Of a stretch of 64,000 bases of DNA, positions 53,369 through 63,622 are shown piece after piece. The stretch's first letter is position 1. Each line of letters begins with the position of its first letter. Source of the stretch: Nocardioides lacusdianchii (GTDB lineage Bacteria > Actinomycetota > Actinomycetes > Propionibacteriales > Nocardioidaceae); NCBI RefSeq assembly GCF_020102855.1, contig NZ_JADHZD010000008.1:124001-188000 (forward strand), in the 5' to 3' direction. The position numbers and the translations under genes are program-made. The notes beneath the pieces were generated by a model. That model was given only the letters and a program-made list of their open reading frames with translations, did not search any database and had not been told where the DNA came from.

Positions 53369-53865
53369 GCCAGCAGCTCCCGGATGGCGGCCGCGACCGC
53401 GTCGGGGGTGCGGCCGTCGGTGTCGACGACGTGGGTGGCGACCGACTCGTAGACCGGGGTGCGCTCGTCGAGCAGCACCTTGATCCGCGAGCGGACGTTG
53501 CCGAGCAGGAGCGGGCGGCCCACACCGATGCCGACTCGCTTGACCGCGTCGGAGAGCCCGACGCGCAGGAAGACCACGGGCACGTCGGCGAGCAGGTCGC
53601 GCGTCTCCGCGCGCAGCACCGCTCCGCCGCCGAGGGCCAGCACGCCGTCGTGCTCGGCGACCGCCGCGGCGACCGCCGCCGCCTCGAGCTCACGGAAGGC
53701 GTCCTCCCCCGACTCCACGAAGATGTCGGAGATCTCGCGACCGGTGGTGGCCTCGATGTCGGCGTCGGTATCACGCACTGGGACGCCCCAGGCGTCACCG
53801 AGCAGGCCTGCCACCGTCGTCTTGCCGGCACCCATCGGCCCGACCAGCACCACGCGGGGCGGCAT
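53365..53865 (-). CDS. aroK: Shikimate kinase
   Basis: A 166-residue P-loop kinase that phosphorylates shikimate. VVLVGPMGAGKTTVAGLLG is the Walker A motif, VRDTDADIEATTGREISDIF the shikimate-binding DxD region, and ALGGGAVLRAETR the GGG loop. Its ATG overlaps the last base of the aroC stop codon (TGATG) and its stop overlaps aroB. Normal length for the single-domain enzyme. Confidence 0.97.
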   Translation of the reverse strand: MPPRVVLVGPMGAGKTTVAGLLGDAWGVPVRDTDADIEATTGREISDIFVESGEDAFRELEAAAVAAAVAEHDGVLALGGGAVLRAETRDLLADVPVVFLRVGLSDAVKRVGIGVGRPLLLGNVRSRIKVLLDERTPVYESVATHVVDTDGRTPDAVAAAIRELLA

Positions 53866-55043
53866 CAGCGGAACCGCAGGGTGTCGAGGTAGGACTCGAC
53901 GTTGCGCTTCGTCTCGGCCACGGAGTCGCCGCCGAACTTCTCGACGACGGCGTCGGCGAGCACCAGCGCGACCATCGCCTCGGCGACGATTCCGGCGGCC
54001 GGGACCGCGCAGACGTCTGAGCGCTGGTGGTGCGCGACTGCTGCCTCTCCGGTCGCGACGTCGACGGTCGCCAGTGCCTTCGGCACGGTGGCGATCGGCT
54101 TCATCGCCGCGCGCACGCGGAGCACCTCACCGGTCGTCATGCCGCCCTCGGTGCCGCCGGCGCGACCCGTGGTGCGGCGCAGGCCCTCGTCGGTCGGGAC
54201 GATCTCGTCGTGGGCGAGCGAGCCCGGGGTGTCGGCGAGCTCGAAGCCGTCGCCGACCTCGACGCCCTTGATCGCCTGGATCCCCATCAGGGCACCGGCG
54301 AGGCGGGAGTCGAGGCGCCGGTCCCAGTGGACGTGCGAGCCGAGACCCGGCGGCAGGCCGTGGACGACGACCTCGACGACGCCACCGAGGGTGTCGCCGT
54401 CCTTGTGGGCCTGGTCGATGCGGGCGACCATCGCGGCGCTCGCCTCGGTGTCGAGGCAGCGGACCTCGTCGGCGTCGAGCCGCTCGACGTCGTCAGCAGC
54501 GGGTACGACGCCCGCAGGCGCCTTGACGCCGCCGAGGGACACCACGTGCGAGACGATCCGCGCGCCGGTGGCCTGCTCGAGGAAGTTGGAGGCCACCCGG
54601 CCAAGCGCGACGCGCGCCGCGGTCTCACGAGCCGATGCCCGCTCGAGGATCGGGCGAGCCTCGTCGAAGTCGTACTTCTGCATCCCGGCGAGGTCGGCGT
54701 GACCGGGGCGCGGGCGGGTCAGCGGCGCGTTGCGGGCCAGCGCCTCGAGCTCCACCGGGTCGACCGGGTCGGCCGACATGACCTTCTCCCACTTCGGCCA
54801 CTCGGTGTTCCCCACCTCGATGGCCACCGGGCCGCCCTGGGTCTCGCCGTGCCGGACGCCGCCCAGCACGCGGATCTGGTCCTGCTCGAACTTCATCCGA
54901 GCGCCGCGGCCGTAGCCGAGACGGCGCCGGGCCAGTGAGTCGGCGAGGTCGTCGGTCGTGACGCGGACATGGGCGGGAAGCCCCTCGAGGATCGCCACCA
55001 ACGAGGGACCGTGGGACTCGCCTGCTGTGAGCCATCGGAGCAT
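53865..55043 (-). CDS. aroC: Chorismate synthase
   Basis: A 392-residue FMN-dependent lyase that converts EPSP to chorismate, the final shikimate step. The three classic signatures are visible: [21 protein letters not shown] at the start, [16 protein letters not shown] in the middle and [18 protein letters not shown] at the C-terminus. It is the first of the tightly overlapping aroC-aroK-aroB-DUF402-aroQ set and begins 13 bases... after the prepilin peptidase gene's end, so a read-through transcript from aroE is likely. Confidence 0.97.
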   Translation of the reverse strand: MLRWLTAGESHGPSLVAILEGLPAHVRVTTDDLADSLARRRLGYGRGARMKFEQDQIRVLGGVRHGETQGGPVAIEVGNTEWPKWEKVMSADPVDPVELEALARNAPLTRPRPGHADLAGMQKYDFDEARPILERASARETAARVALGRVASNFLEQATGARIVSHVVSLGGVKAPAGVVPAADDVERLDADEVRCLDTEASAAMVARIDQAHKDGDTLGGVVEVVVHGLPPGLGSHVHWDRRLDSRLAGALMGIQAIKGVEVGDGFELADTPGSLAHDEIVPTDEGLRRTTGRAGGTEGGMTTGEVLRVRAAMKPIATVPKALATVDVATGEAAVAHHQRSDVCAVPAAGIVAEAMVALVLADAVVEKFGGDSVAETKRNVESYLDTLRFR

Positions 55044-55055
55044 GGCCCCAGTCTC

Positions 55056-55799
55056 TCAGCCCCAGATGCGCCCAGCGAGCGCAGTCCCCCAGACGAGACC
55101 CACCAGCGCGCCGATCACCATGAACGGGCCGAACGGGAACGACTTCTTGAGCATCAGTCGGTCGCGTCGCCAGAGGGCAAGCGCGAGGGCGGGGACGACG
55201 AAGGCGACGAAGCTGGTCCACACGCCGATCGCCACCGCTCCCCAGCCGACCCAGCCGAGCACCAGCCCGACGGGCGCACCGAGGCGGACGTCGCCGAAGC
55301 CCATGCCGGCGGACCGCACCGCCCACAGCACCCAGAAGAACGACCGCACCGCGACCATCGCCCACAACGCCCGCACCAGCGCCTCGCGCTGGTCGGTGGC
55401 CAGCCCGACCGCGGTCACCACGACGAGCGCGGCGAGGGTCGCGGGCACCACGACGACGCGCGGCAGCAGCCGCGTGTGCCAGTCGACGACCGACAGCGCG
55501 ACCGCCACCGGGGTCAGCGGCACCAGCCACATCAGCGACCAGTCGAGGCCGACCGCGGCGCCCAGCAGCGCACCCGTGGCCGCGGAGACAGCAGCGCTGC
55601 GCCACCCCAGCCCCGGCCGCGCGGCGATGTCGGCGTACGCCGTCTTCGGAGGCTCGGCCTCTGAAGAATCCTCGGGTCCCGACTCCGACTCCGGCTTGGG
55701 CTTCGGCTCCGGCACGCGGGCGATCAGCGTCGGCACCAGCAGTCCGCCCAGCCCGGCGACCAGCGCGGCGAGCACGGCCGCCAGCACGACGTCGCTCAC
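55056..55799 (-). CDS. Prepilin peptidase (A24 aspartic family), short form
   Basis: A 247-residue integral membrane protease that trims type IV prepilin or Flp/Tad pilin leaders. The two catalytic Asp residues are in LSVVDWHTRLLPRVVVV and GMGFGDVRLGAPVGLVLGW (GxGxxD). The N-terminal zinc-binding methylase domain is absent; instead an acidic linker (PKPKPESESGPEDSSEAEPP) joins the first helix to the rest, so methylation of pilins is not expected. The GTG start overlaps the aroE stop (GTGA). Pilin genes are not in the window. Confidence 0.9.
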   Translation of the reverse strand: MSDVVLAAVLAALVAGLGGLLVPTLIARVPEPKPKPESESGPEDSSEAEPPKTAYADIAARPGLGWRSAAVSAATGALLGAAVGLDWSLMWLVPLTPVAVALSVVDWHTRLLPRVVVVPATLAALVVVTAVGLATDQREALVRALWAMVAVRSFFWVLWAVRSAGMGFGDVRLGAPVGLVLGWVGWGAVAIGVWTSFVAFVVPALALALWRRDRLMLKKSFPFGPFMVIGALVGLVWGTALAGRIWG

Positions 55800-56641
55800 C
55801 CGTGGCTCCGCGCCTCGAGGGCGGCGCGACCGGCCTCCCGCATCACGTCCAGAGGAGCCGGTCCGCCGGTGAAGAGCTCGTGCTGCAGCGCCGCCTGGTG
55901 CACCAGCAGGTCCAGCCCGCCCACGAGCACCCGGCCCGAGGCGAGCGCGGCGGCAGCGAGCGGCGTGGGCCACGGGTCGTAGAGCGCCTCGAAGACCACC
56001 GGCACCCCGGCGACGCGGTGCAGCAGCCCGGGCACCTGCGCGGCCGCGGGGATCGTGGAGACCACGATGTCGGCCGCCAGCGCCTCCGACGCGTGCAGCA
56101 CCCCGGTGCGTACGTCGACGTCGGCGGCGTGCGAGCGCAGCACCTCGACCGTGTCACCGGCGCGCGTGACGTCGCGCACGAGCAGGTCGATCGTCCGCAC
56201 CCCGAGGTCCGCGAGCGCCAGGCCGACCGAGGCCGCCGTGGCTCCCCCGCCCAGGACGACCGCGGAGGCCAGCGGGTCCGACGTACGCTCCCGGACCGCG
56301 GCAGCCGCGCCGGGCAGGTCGGTGTTGTCCCCGACGAGCTCGCCACCCGGCTCGAGCAGGAGCGTGTTGACCGCACCCGCGCACCGCGCGCGGTCGGTGA
56401 GCCGGTCGACCAGCGGCACCGCCTCCCGCTTGAGCGGCATCGTCAGCGACAGGCCGCGCCACGTGTCGTCGAGCCCGGCGAGGAAGGACCCCAGCCCGCC
56501 CGACGGCACCCGGTGCGCGTCGTAGGACCAGTCCAGGCCGAGCTCGGCGTACGCCGCCCGGTGCAGGACCGGCGAGAGCGAGTGGGCGATCGGGTCGCCC
56601 AGCACGCCGCAGCGCCGGCCCGCAGGAGAGCCGCCGCTCAC
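55796..56641 (-). CDS. aroE: Shikimate dehydrogenase
   Basis: A 281-residue NADP-dependent enzyme that reduces 3-dehydroshikimate to shikimate. GVLGDPIAHSLSPVLHRAAY binds shikimate, LSLTMPLKREAVPL holds the catalytic Lys, DNTDLPG the Asp, and VVLGGGATAASVGLALADLG the dinucleotide. VRDVTRAG after the second strand is in place of the usual NRT motif, suggesting a slightly altered cofactor pocket. The GTG start is 19 bases after the mltG stop. Its stop overlaps the prepilin peptidase gene. Confidence 0.94.
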   Translation of the reverse strand: MSGGSPAGRRCGVLGDPIAHSLSPVLHRAAYAELGLDWSYDAHRVPSGGLGSFLAGLDDTWRGLSLTMPLKREAVPLVDRLTDRARCAGAVNTLLLEPGGELVGDNTDLPGAAAAVRERTSDPLASAVVLGGGATAASVGLALADLGVRTIDLLVRDVTRAGDTVEVLRSHAADVDVRTGVLHASEALAADIVVSTIPAAAQVPGLLHRVAGVPVVFEALYDPWPTPLAAAALASGRVLVGGLDLLVHQAALQHELFTGGPAPLDVMREAGRAALEARSHG

Positions 56642-56660
56642 CTCTGCCTCGGCCCCGGCC

Positions 56661-57824
56661 TCAGCACCGGTCGGAGGTCTCGCAGTAGGCGCGGTACTCG
56701 TCGCGACCCACGAGGAAGTCGTCGTAGTCCTCGTAGAACTTCGTCTCGCCCGTCTCCAGGTTGACCGTCACGTAGTAGTACCAGGGGCCGTCAGCCGGGT
56801 TGGCCGCCGCCTCGATGGCGTCGTCACCCGGCGCCTCGATCGGCGTGGGCGGCAGGCCCGCGCGGCGACGGGTGTCGTAGGGGGTGTCGACCGCGAGCTG
56901 CTCGGTGGTCAGCGCCGTGGTGCCGGACAGGCCGAGGCCGTAGGCGTTGGAGGCGTCGATGCCGAGCGTGCCGTTGGTGCCGCCCTTGTCGCCGGGACCG
57001 TCGAGGCGGTTGTAGATGACCCGCGCGATCTTGGGCATGTCGTCGCCGCGGCCCTCGGCCTCGATGAGCGAGGCGATGATCATCAGCTCGCCCGGGGTCT
57101 TGCCGAGCTCGGCGGCCTTCTCCTCCAGGCCGGCCTGGTCGGCGGCCTCGCGCCAGCGGTCGACCATCATCTTGAGGATCCGCACCGGCCGCTGCCCGGG
57201 CTTGATCTCGTACGTCGCCGGGAAGAGGTAGCCCTCGGCGTTGCCCTCGGCGTAGTCGGGCAGGCCGAGCTTGTCGGGCTGCTGGAGGGCGCGGTTCCAC
57301 GCGGCCTCGGGGATGTCGGTGTTCTCGGCGAGCGTCGAGACGATGTCGACGAGTCGCAGGCCCTCGGGGATGGTCACCGTGGGGAAGCTGATCATGTTGT
57401 CCGGGTCGATGAGGACCTCGAGCGCGTCGGCGGCCTTCATCTCCTTCTGGAGCTCGTAGTCGCCGACCTGGATGCCGCTGGAGGCGGGCTCGCCCGCGGC
57501 GGCGTCGATGAACGCCTGCACCGAGGCGGTGACGCCCTCCTCCTTGAGGTTGCGACCGATCTCGGCCACCACGTCACCCTCGTTGACGGTGAACTCGATC
57601 GAGCCGGTGCCGGGGCCGGGGTAGTCCTCGGGGCCCTGGAACTGGTCGGCCACCCACGAGACGCCCTTGGTCAGGCCGAAGTAGAAGCCTCCGACGAGCA
57701 CTGCCAGCGCGACGAGGACCGCGATGCACCCCTTCGCGCCACGGCCCTTGCGGCGCCGCCCGCCCGGGACGTACTCGTAGTCGTCGTCACTCAGCACGTC
57801 CTGCTCGGACTCGTGCTCACTCAT
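56661..57824 (-). CDS. mltG: MltG, endolytic peptidoglycan transglycosylase
   Basis: A 387-residue inner-membrane enzyme (YceG family) that cuts nascent glycan strands and sets their length. A cytoplasmic basic region precedes one transmembrane helix ([20 protein letters not shown]), followed by a LysM-like domain and the catalytic YceG domain with [32 protein letters not shown] (catalytic Glu) and [11 protein letters not shown]. The ATG overlaps the ruvX stop by 8 bases. Confidence 0.95.
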   Translation of the reverse strand: MSEHESEQDVLSDDDYEYVPGGRRRKGRGAKGCIAVLVALAVLVGGFYFGLTKGVSWVADQFQGPEDYPGPGTGSIEFTVNEGDVVAEIGRNLKEEGVTASVQAFIDAAAGEPASSGIQVGDYELQKEMKAADALEVLIDPDNMISFPTVTIPEGLRLVDIVSTLAENTDIPEAAWNRALQQPDKLGLPDYAEGNAEGYLFPATYEIKPGQRPVRILKMMVDRWREAADQAGLEEKAAELGKTPGELMIIASLIEAEGRGDDMPKIARVIYNRLDGPGDKGGTNGTLGIDASNAYGLGLSGTTALTTEQLAVDTPYDTRRRAGLPPTPIEAPGDDAIEAAANPADGPWYYYVTVNLETGETKFYEDYDDFLVGRDEYRAYCETSDRC

Positions 57825-58278
57825 CAGTCACCTCGACGATCTCTCCAGGCGCCTGCCCGCCGATGCGCTCGGTGTCGAGCGCCGTCTGCAGGATCAGCAC
57901 CGCTGCTGCCTGGTCCACCACGGCGCGTCGCTTGGCGCCACGCCGTCCCTGCTCGCGCAGGATCGACTCGGCCGAGACCGTGGTCAGGCGTTCATCACAC
58001 AGTCTGACAGGGACGGGTGCAACTCGGCGCGCGACCCGACGGGCGAGGTCGCGCGCCTTGTCGGCCGCGGGACCCTCCGTGCCGTTGAGCGAGCGGGGCA
58101 GGCCGATGACGACCTCGACGGCCTCGAGCTCGGTGACGAGCTGCGCGATCCGGCGTACGTCGCCCCTGCCGGCGCGCACGGTCTCGACGGGCGTCGCCAG
58201 GAAGCCGGAGGGGTCGCTGCTCGCCACCCCGATCCGGGCGTCCCCCGGGTCGATGCCGAGCCGCACCCCGAACCGCAC
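57817..58278 (-). CDS. ruvX: RuvX/YqgF, pre-16S rRNA nuclease (Holliday resolvase-like)
   Basis: A 153-residue RNase H-like nuclease, known from YqgF to mature the 5' end of 16S rRNA and originally annotated as a Holliday junction resolvase. [20 protein letters not shown] holds the first catalytic Asp, [17 protein letters not shown] the middle motif, and [15 protein letters not shown] and [13 protein letters not shown] the later acidic residues. It lies 2 bases after alaS and overlaps mltG, the conserved alaS-ruvX-mltG order. Confidence 0.95.
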   Translation of the reverse strand: MRFGVRLGIDPGDARIGVASSDPSGFLATPVETVRAGRGDVRRIAQLVTELEAVEVVIGLPRSLNGTEGPAADKARDLARRVARRVAPVPVRLCDERLTTVSAESILREQGRRGAKRRAVVDQAAAVLILQTALDTERIGGQAPGEIVEVTDE

Positions 58279-58280
58279 CC

Positions 58281-60980
58281 TCAGGCCTGCGCCAACGAGT
58301 CGACCTCGCGCGCGACGAGCGCGAGCGCCTCGTCGATGCGGGAGGCGTCGGTGCCGCCGCCCTGCGCCACGTCGTCCTTGCCGCCGCCCTTGCCACCGAG
58401 CAGCGGGCCGACAGCGCGGACCAGCTCGCCGGCCGAGAGCCCACGGGCACGCGCCTCGTCGTTGGTCGCGGCCACCACGGACACCTTGCCGTCGGCCTGT
58501 CCGATGATCACCACGACGCCGGGCTCACCCTGCGGCAGGCGTCCACGCACGTCCATCGCCAGGTTGCGTACGTCGCCGCCGCCCGCGCCGTCGGCACGGT
58601 GGGCCACCAGCCGGACCGGGCCGACCTGCGTCGCACCGGCGGCCAGGTCGGCGCTGGCACCGAGCAGCTGGGCCAGGCGCGCCTTCTCCAGCTCCTTCTC
58701 GGCGTTCTTCAGGCGCTCGGTGAGCCCCTGGACGCGGCTGACCAGGTCGTCGGGCTGCGTCTTGAGCAGGCCGGTGAGCTGGGCGACCACGTCGCGCTCG
58801 CGGGCGAGGTAGCCGAAGCCCTCGACCCCGGTCAGCGCCTCGATGCGGCGGTTGCCCGAGCCGACGCTGGTCTCGCCGGTCACCACGACCGTGCCGATCT
58901 GCGAGGAGTGGTCGACGTGCGTGCCACCGCAGAGCTCGCGCGACCAGGGGCCGCCGATCTCGACGACGCGCACCTTGGTGTTGTCGTAGGTCTCGCCGAA
59001 GAGGGCGATCGCGCCCCACTCCTTGGCCTGCTCGAGCGTCATGTAGTCCCACGCGACCGCGAGGTCGGCGCGCAGCGCCTGCTGCGAGACCGTCTCGACG
59101 TCGCGGACCTGCGCGGGCGTCAGCGCCTGGGTCCACCCGAAGTCGAGGCGGAGGTAGCCGGGGCGGTTGTAGGAGCCGGACTGCAGCGCCGTGGGGCCGA
59201 GCACCTCGCGCAGGGCGGCGTGCACGACGTGGGTGCCGGAGTGCGCCTGGCGCGCGCCCGTACGCCACTCCGGGTCGACGCGGGCGTGCACCTCGCGGCT
59301 GGCCTCGAGCTCTCCCTCGAGCACCCGCACCTGGTGCACGACGAGGCCCTTGATCGGGCGCTGAACGTCGAGGACCTCGAGGCGGCCGCCGTCGAAGACG
59401 ATCGTGCCGGCGTCGGCGGCCTGGCCGCCGGACTCGGCGTAGAAGGGGGTGCGGTCGAGCACGAGCTCGCCGACCTCCCCCTCGGCCAGCCGCGGGACGG
59501 ACGCGCCACCGCTCAGGAGGGCCAGCGGGCGCGACTCGGTCTCGAGCGTCTCGTAGGCCAGCCACTCGGTGGGGCCGTGCTCGTCGAAGACGCCGCGGTA
59601 GACGCCCGTGTCGCCGTGGGCGCCCTTCTTGGCGCGCGCGTCGGCCTTGGCCCGCTCGCGCTGCTCGGCCATCAGGCCGCGGAAGCCCTGCTCGTCGACC
59701 TGCAGGCCCTGCTCGGCCGCCATCTCCAGCGTGAGGTCGATCGGGAAGCCGTAGGTGTCGTGCAGGGCGAAGGCACGCTCGCCGGACAGCGTGGAGCCGC
59801 CGGTCTGCTTCACCTCGGAGGCGGCGACGTCGAAGATCTGGGTGCCGGCCTGGAGGGTCTTGCGGAAGGCGTCCTCCTCGGCGAAGGCCACCTGCGAGAT
59901 GCGCGGCCAGTCGCTGATGAGGTTGTCGTAGGTCTCCCCCATCCGGTCGCGCGAGACCGGCATCAGCTCGGGGAGCACCCGGTCCTCGCAGCCGAGCAGG
60001 CGCATCGAGCGCACCGCGCGACGCAGCAGGCGGCGCAGGACGTAGCCGCGGCCGTCGTTGCCGGGGGTGACGCCGTCGCCGATGAGCATCATCGAGGAGC
60101 GCACGTGGTCGGCGACGACGCGGAACCGTACGTCGTCCTCGGGGTCGGCGCCGTAGCGGCGGCCGGTGAGCTGCTCGGCCTTCTCGATCACGGGGTACAT
60201 CACGTCGATCTCGTACATGTTGTTCTTGCCCTGGAGCAGGAACGCGACCCGGTCCAGGCCCATGCCGGTGTCGATGTTCTTCTTCGGCAGCGAGCCGGCG
60301 ACGTCGAAGTCCTCCTTCGAGCGCACCGCGGAGAGCTCGTCCTGCATGAAGACCAGGTTCCAGATCTCCAGCAGGCGGTCCTCGAGCTCGAAGGGCATGT
60401 CCGGGCCGAGGGTCGTGACGTCGAAGTCCGGGCCCCACTCGGGGCCGCGGTCGTAGAGGATCTCCGAGCACGGCCCGCCGGGACCGGGCACGCCCATCGA
60501 CCAGTAGTTCTCCTTGTTGCCCAGCTGGACGATCCGCTCGCGCGGCAGCCCGGTGGCCTTCATCCAGTGGCCGATGGCCTCCTCGTCGCCGACGAGGACC
60601 GAGGGATAGAGCCGCGACTCGTCGAGCCCGAAGCCGCCGTCGTCGACCGACTTGGTCAGCAGTTCCCACGCGAGCTCGATGGCGCCTTCCTTGAAGTAGT
60701 CGCCGAAGGAGAAGTTGCCGCACATCTCGAAGAACGTGCCGTGGCGGGTGGTCTTGCCGACGTCCTCGATGTCGGGGGTGCGCACGCACTTCTGGACGCT
60801 GGTGGCGCGCGGCCACGGCGGCGTCTCCTGGCCCAGGAAGTAGGGCTTGAAGGGCACCATGCCGGCCGGCACGAAGAGCAGGTTGGGGTCGTCGGCGAGC
60901 AGCGAGGCGGAGGGCACCACGGCGTGTCCGGCGGCCTCGAAGTGCGCGAGGAAGCGGCGGCGGATCTCGGCGGTGTCCAT
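58281..60980 (-). CDS. alaS: Alanyl-tRNA synthetase
   Basis: An 899-residue class II synthetase with all domains. The aminoacylation core starts [22 protein letters not shown] and includes [21 protein letters not shown]; the editing domain has zinc ligands in [16 protein letters not shown] and [13 protein letters not shown]; the C-terminal DHHA1 domain contains the glycine-rich [15 protein letters not shown]. It charges tRNA-Ala and clears mischarged Ser/Gly. The ATG overlaps by one base the stop of the small gene upstream (TGATG), so it is translated from a transcript that begins with two small genes. Confidence 0.98.
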   Translation of the reverse strand: MDTAEIRRRFLAHFEAAGHAVVPSASLLADDPNLLFVPAGMVPFKPYFLGQETPPWPRATSVQKCVRTPDIEDVGKTTRHGTFFEMCGNFSFGDYFKEGAIELAWELLTKSVDDGGFGLDESRLYPSVLVGDEEAIGHWMKATGLPRERIVQLGNKENYWSMGVPGPGGPCSEILYDRGPEWGPDFDVTTLGPDMPFELEDRLLEIWNLVFMQDELSAVRSKEDFDVAGSLPKKNIDTGMGLDRVAFLLQGKNNMYEIDVMYPVIEKAEQLTGRRYGADPEDDVRFRVVADHVRSSMMLIGDGVTPGNDGRGYVLRRLLRRAVRSMRLLGCEDRVLPELMPVSRDRMGETYDNLISDWPRISQVAFAEEDAFRKTLQAGTQIFDVAASEVKQTGGSTLSGERAFALHDTYGFPIDLTLEMAAEQGLQVDEQGFRGLMAEQRERAKADARAKKGAHGDTGVYRGVFDEHGPTEWLAYETLETESRPLALLSGGASVPRLAEGEVGELVLDRTPFYAESGGQAADAGTIVFDGGRLEVLDVQRPIKGLVVHQVRVLEGELEASREVHARVDPEWRTGARQAHSGTHVVHAALREVLGPTALQSGSYNRPGYLRLDFGWTQALTPAQVRDVETVSQQALRADLAVAWDYMTLEQAKEWGAIALFGETYDNTKVRVVEIGGPWSRELCGGTHVDHSSQIGTVVVTGETSVGSGNRRIEALTGVEGFGYLARERDVVAQLTGLLKTQPDDLVSRVQGLTERLKNAEKELEKARLAQLLGASADLAAGATQVGPVRLVAHRADGAGGGDVRNLAMDVRGRLPQGEPGVVVIIGQADGKVSVVAATNDEARARGLSAGELVRAVGPLLGGKGGGKDDVAQGGGTDASRIDEALALVAREVDSLAQA

Positions 60981-61276
60981 CAGTTCTCGTTCTCCTTGGG
61001 TGCATCGGTGGGTGAGGTGCGAGCCGGAGGGGCCTCGCCACCACGTGTGAGCTCGGGGATGCCATGAGGCCGCAGGCCGAGCTGCTCGCGCAACTCGGTT
61101 TCCCGCTCGGCGCGGCCCTGCTGGACCTCCTCGGCGAAGAGCCGGGCACCGACCTGCCAGCCGCGCACGCGGTCGCGCAGGCCGTCGGCGGTCAGCGCCT
61201 CGGCGGCACGGCGGGCGCGGGCGGCGGCGTACACGCCGACTCCCGCCCCGGCCACGAACCAGAGTGGGCGACCCAT
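60980..61276 (-). CDS. Small DUF6167-like protein upstream of alaS
   Basis: A 98-residue protein: a short hydrophobic N-terminus (PLWFVAGAGVGVYAAARARR), a helix (AAEALTADGLRDRVRGWQVGARLFAEEVQQG) and a polar tail. It matches the kind of DUF6167 protein found beside alaS in Streptomyces and relatives, of unknown function. Its ATG overlaps the preceding gene's stop by one base, and its stop overlaps the alaS start, so expression is coupled to both. Confidence 0.7.
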   Translation of the reverse strand: MGRPLWFVAGAGVGVYAAARARRAAEALTADGLRDRVRGWQVGARLFAEEVQQGRAERETELREQLGLRPHGIPELTRGGEAPPARTSPTDAPKENEN

Positions 61277-61800
61277 CAGGCGACGTCCTCCCCGACATCC
61301 CGGTTCAGGTCGCGCCCCAGGTCCGCACGCTCGCGCGCCCGGAACTCGCGCAGCGCCTGCTTGGTCTCGGCGCGGCGCTGCCGGGTGGCGCGCCGGGTCT
61401 CCTGGCGCACCTCGAAACGGATGCGGTTGCGGCTCGCCGGGGACAGGGCGCGACGCAGGCCGTGGGTCCACGACGCGGCCATCACGACGCTCTCGCGCGC
61501 GACGATGTCGGCGAACAGCCGCCCGTCCACCGGTCGCGCGACGGGCACCTCGACGGCCGGCGCCTCGTCGGCGCCCATGCCGGTGATCACGAAGGTGGCC
61601 GGGGCGTCGTCGACCACCGGCTGCGGCGCGGCAGTGACCGGCGACTCCAGCACCGCCACGCGTACGGCGAGGGCCGCGGCCTGCGACTCCGCGCGGCGTG
61701 CGCGACGGAGCGCGAGTGCCGACAGGGCGAGCGCCGACAGGGCGAGCGCCACGAGCGCCACGGCGCCTGCCGCGATGATCCACACCTGCTCCGTCGTCAC
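61276..61800 (-). CDS. Membrane-anchored hypothetical protein, first gene of the alaS operon
   Basis: A 174-residue protein with an N-terminal transmembrane helix (IIAAGAVALVALALSALALS) and a long, very basic cytoplasmic helix at the C-terminus (RIRFEVRQETRRATRQRRAE and on), likely coiled coil and possibly nucleic-acid binding. The helix holds a tandem ALSAL repeat from a 15-bp DNA duplication at 61718-61747. GTG 61800 is 6 bases after TAGGGT within CTATAGGGT, a leaderless promoter that probably drives alaS too. Function unknown. Confidence 0.65.
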   Translation of the reverse strand: MTTEQVWIIAAGAVALVALALSALALSALALRRARRAESQAAALAVRVAVLESPVTAAPQPVVDDAPATFVITGMGADEAPAVEVPVARPVDGRLFADIVARESVVMAASWTHGLRRALSPASRNRIRFEVRQETRRATRQRRAETKQALREFRARERADLGRDLNRDVGEDVA

Positions 61801-61827
61801 CGGGACACCCTATAGAAGGCGCGAGAG

Positions 61828-63606
61828 TCACTGCACGACGTAGAGGTCCTTGTAGTTCGGGGTGCCCATCGAGCCGTCACCCGTGGGGTTGCCGATGTCG
61901 GCGCCGAAGACGAAGAGCTTGTTGACGTAGGCCGTGGGGATGATCGGGAAGTAGTCGGTCATGACCTGCTCGTCGAGCTCGCCCCACGCCTCGGGCTGCT
62001 CCCCGATCGGGAGCGTCGCGAGCCGGTCCATCGCCTCGTCCACCTCGGGCTCGTCGAAGCCGGCGGTGTTGAAGACCGCGCCGCCCTCCAGCAGGGCCGG
62101 CAGCAGCGCCGCGCCGGCCGGCCAGGCCGGGCAGAAGTTCACACCGCGGACGTTGAGCCGCTGGTTGAGCTCGTCGTCGGGGTTGAGCCAGGTGTTGTAG
62201 GGAGATTCCTGCACCGGGAAGGCCCTGACCTCGAAGCCGCCGGCCTCGAGGCCCTTGGTGATCTGGTCCTGCGCGTCCCGCGCCTGCGGGTCGAGCTCGT
62301 AGTAGATCATCGTGATCGGGTAGGGCTCGTCGCCGTGGCCGGCGTCGGAGAGCAGCGCGCGCGAGCGAGCCGGGTCGTAGGTGATCTGCTCGCCGTCCAC
62401 CTGGAAGACGTGCCGCCCGACCATGCCCGGCGGCATCACCGAGCTCGCATAGTCGCGGGTCACGCCGGGGACCTCACCGTCCGCGATCCACACGTCCTCG
62501 TAGGGATAGGCGTAGGCAAGAGCCTTGCGGACCTCGATCTCCTCGATCTTCGAGTAGTCGGGCGCCAGGGTGGTGACGCACGGGGAGCTCTGCTGCACCA
62601 GGCGCTCACCGAGCACGGCGTCGGCCTCGGTGTAGCGACCGGGGCCGAGGGACGTGGCCAGCGAGGTCCTGCTCTCGGAGGTGCCGGAGAGCATCATCTC
62701 GTCGACCATGGTCTGGTCCGCGTTGAACTTGAAGACCCAGCGGTCGGGGTACTGGTGGCGGGCCGGGTCAGAGCGGGCGTCCCAGGCGTCGTTGCGCACC
62801 AGCACCAGCTCCTCGTCCGGTGACCAGCTCTCGACCAGGTAGGGGCCGGTGGCCATCGGCTGCTGGCTGTAGGCGATCGGATCCGCAGCGTCGCCGAGCG
62901 GCGCGGGGCCCATCGCCATCACGGCACCCCAGTAGTCCATGTCGGGGAAGGGCTGCTCCATCTCGATGGTGACGTCCTGGCCTTCCACGGTGATGGCGTC
63001 GTAGTCGTCGCAGCCGGGGTCGTTCCCGGTGTAGGGGCCGTCGTAATCGCTCCCCCCGGCGAAGTAGGTGCGGGAGTACTGGGCGCCCGGTCCGGCAGGG
63101 AACTGCTCCACGTCGAGCGAGCGGCAGATCCCGAAGGCGACCTCCGCGGGCGTGACGGGCGAGCCGTCCTGCCAGGTCGCGTCGTCACGGATCGTGAAGG
63201 TCCACTCGGTGTAGTCCTCGTTGTGCGAGCCGAGATCCGTTGCGAGGTCCGGCACCAGGACCGGGTTGCCGTCCGCGTCGCGGGCGTACTGGGTCAGTGA
63301 CCGGCTGACCAGCGCCTGCTGGATCGCGTTGCCGACGACCGACCAGCCGGCCGTCGGGTCGAGGGAGTCGGGGCCGGGCGCACCCGGCAGGTGGACGGTG
63401 ATCGTGCCGCCCGGCGTCGCGCCCTCGACCGGGGCGGCCGGGCCCTGGCGGCCGAAGTCCTTCGAACCGCCGGAGAACGGGATCTGGGACCGGGCCTTGC
63501 CGCCGCCGATGGGGGGCGTGCCCGGTCGGGACACTCCACCGCTGCAGGCGGCCAGCGCCACCACGGCAGCACCGAGCGCACACGCAAGGGTCCGCGACGC
63601 TCTCAT
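61828..63606 (-). CDS. ABC transporter substrate-binding lipoprotein, peptide/nickel type
   Basis: A 592-residue solute-binding protein of family 5 (oligopeptide, DppA/OppA type). The lipobox VVALAACSGG ends a Sec signal at residue about 21, so the protein is lipid-anchored outside the membrane. SBP_bac_5 signatures include GGTITVHLPGAPGPDSLDP and the EDYTEWTFTIRDDATWQDGSPVTPAEV core. No permease or ATPase genes accompany it, so it either serves a transporter elsewhere or acts as an orphan. A GGGGGAGG site precedes ATG 63606. Confidence 0.92.
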   Translation of the reverse strand: MRASRTLACALGAAVVALAACSGGVSRPGTPPIGGGKARSQIPFSGGSKDFGRQGPAAPVEGATPGGTITVHLPGAPGPDSLDPTAGWSVVGNAIQQALVSRSLTQYARDADGNPVLVPDLATDLGSHNEDYTEWTFTIRDDATWQDGSPVTPAEVAFGICRSLDVEQFPAGPGAQYSRTYFAGGSDYDGPYTGNDPGCDDYDAITVEGQDVTIEMEQPFPDMDYWGAVMAMGPAPLGDAADPIAYSQQPMATGPYLVESWSPDEELVLVRNDAWDARSDPARHQYPDRWVFKFNADQTMVDEMMLSGTSESRTSLATSLGPGRYTEADAVLGERLVQQSSPCVTTLAPDYSKIEEIEVRKALAYAYPYEDVWIADGEVPGVTRDYASSVMPPGMVGRHVFQVDGEQITYDPARSRALLSDAGHGDEPYPITMIYYELDPQARDAQDQITKGLEAGGFEVRAFPVQESPYNTWLNPDDELNQRLNVRGVNFCPAWPAGAALLPALLEGGAVFNTAGFDEPEVDEAMDRLATLPIGEQPEAWGELDEQVMTDYFPIIPTAYVNKLFVFGADIGNPTGDGSMGTPNYKDLYVVQ

Positions 63607-63622
63607 GCCTCCCCCTGTTCCC

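Noticed and set aside
58599-61067. Long forward open frame opposite alaS
   Set aside because: Shadow of alaS on the other strand, with no ribosome-binding site or recognisable domain.
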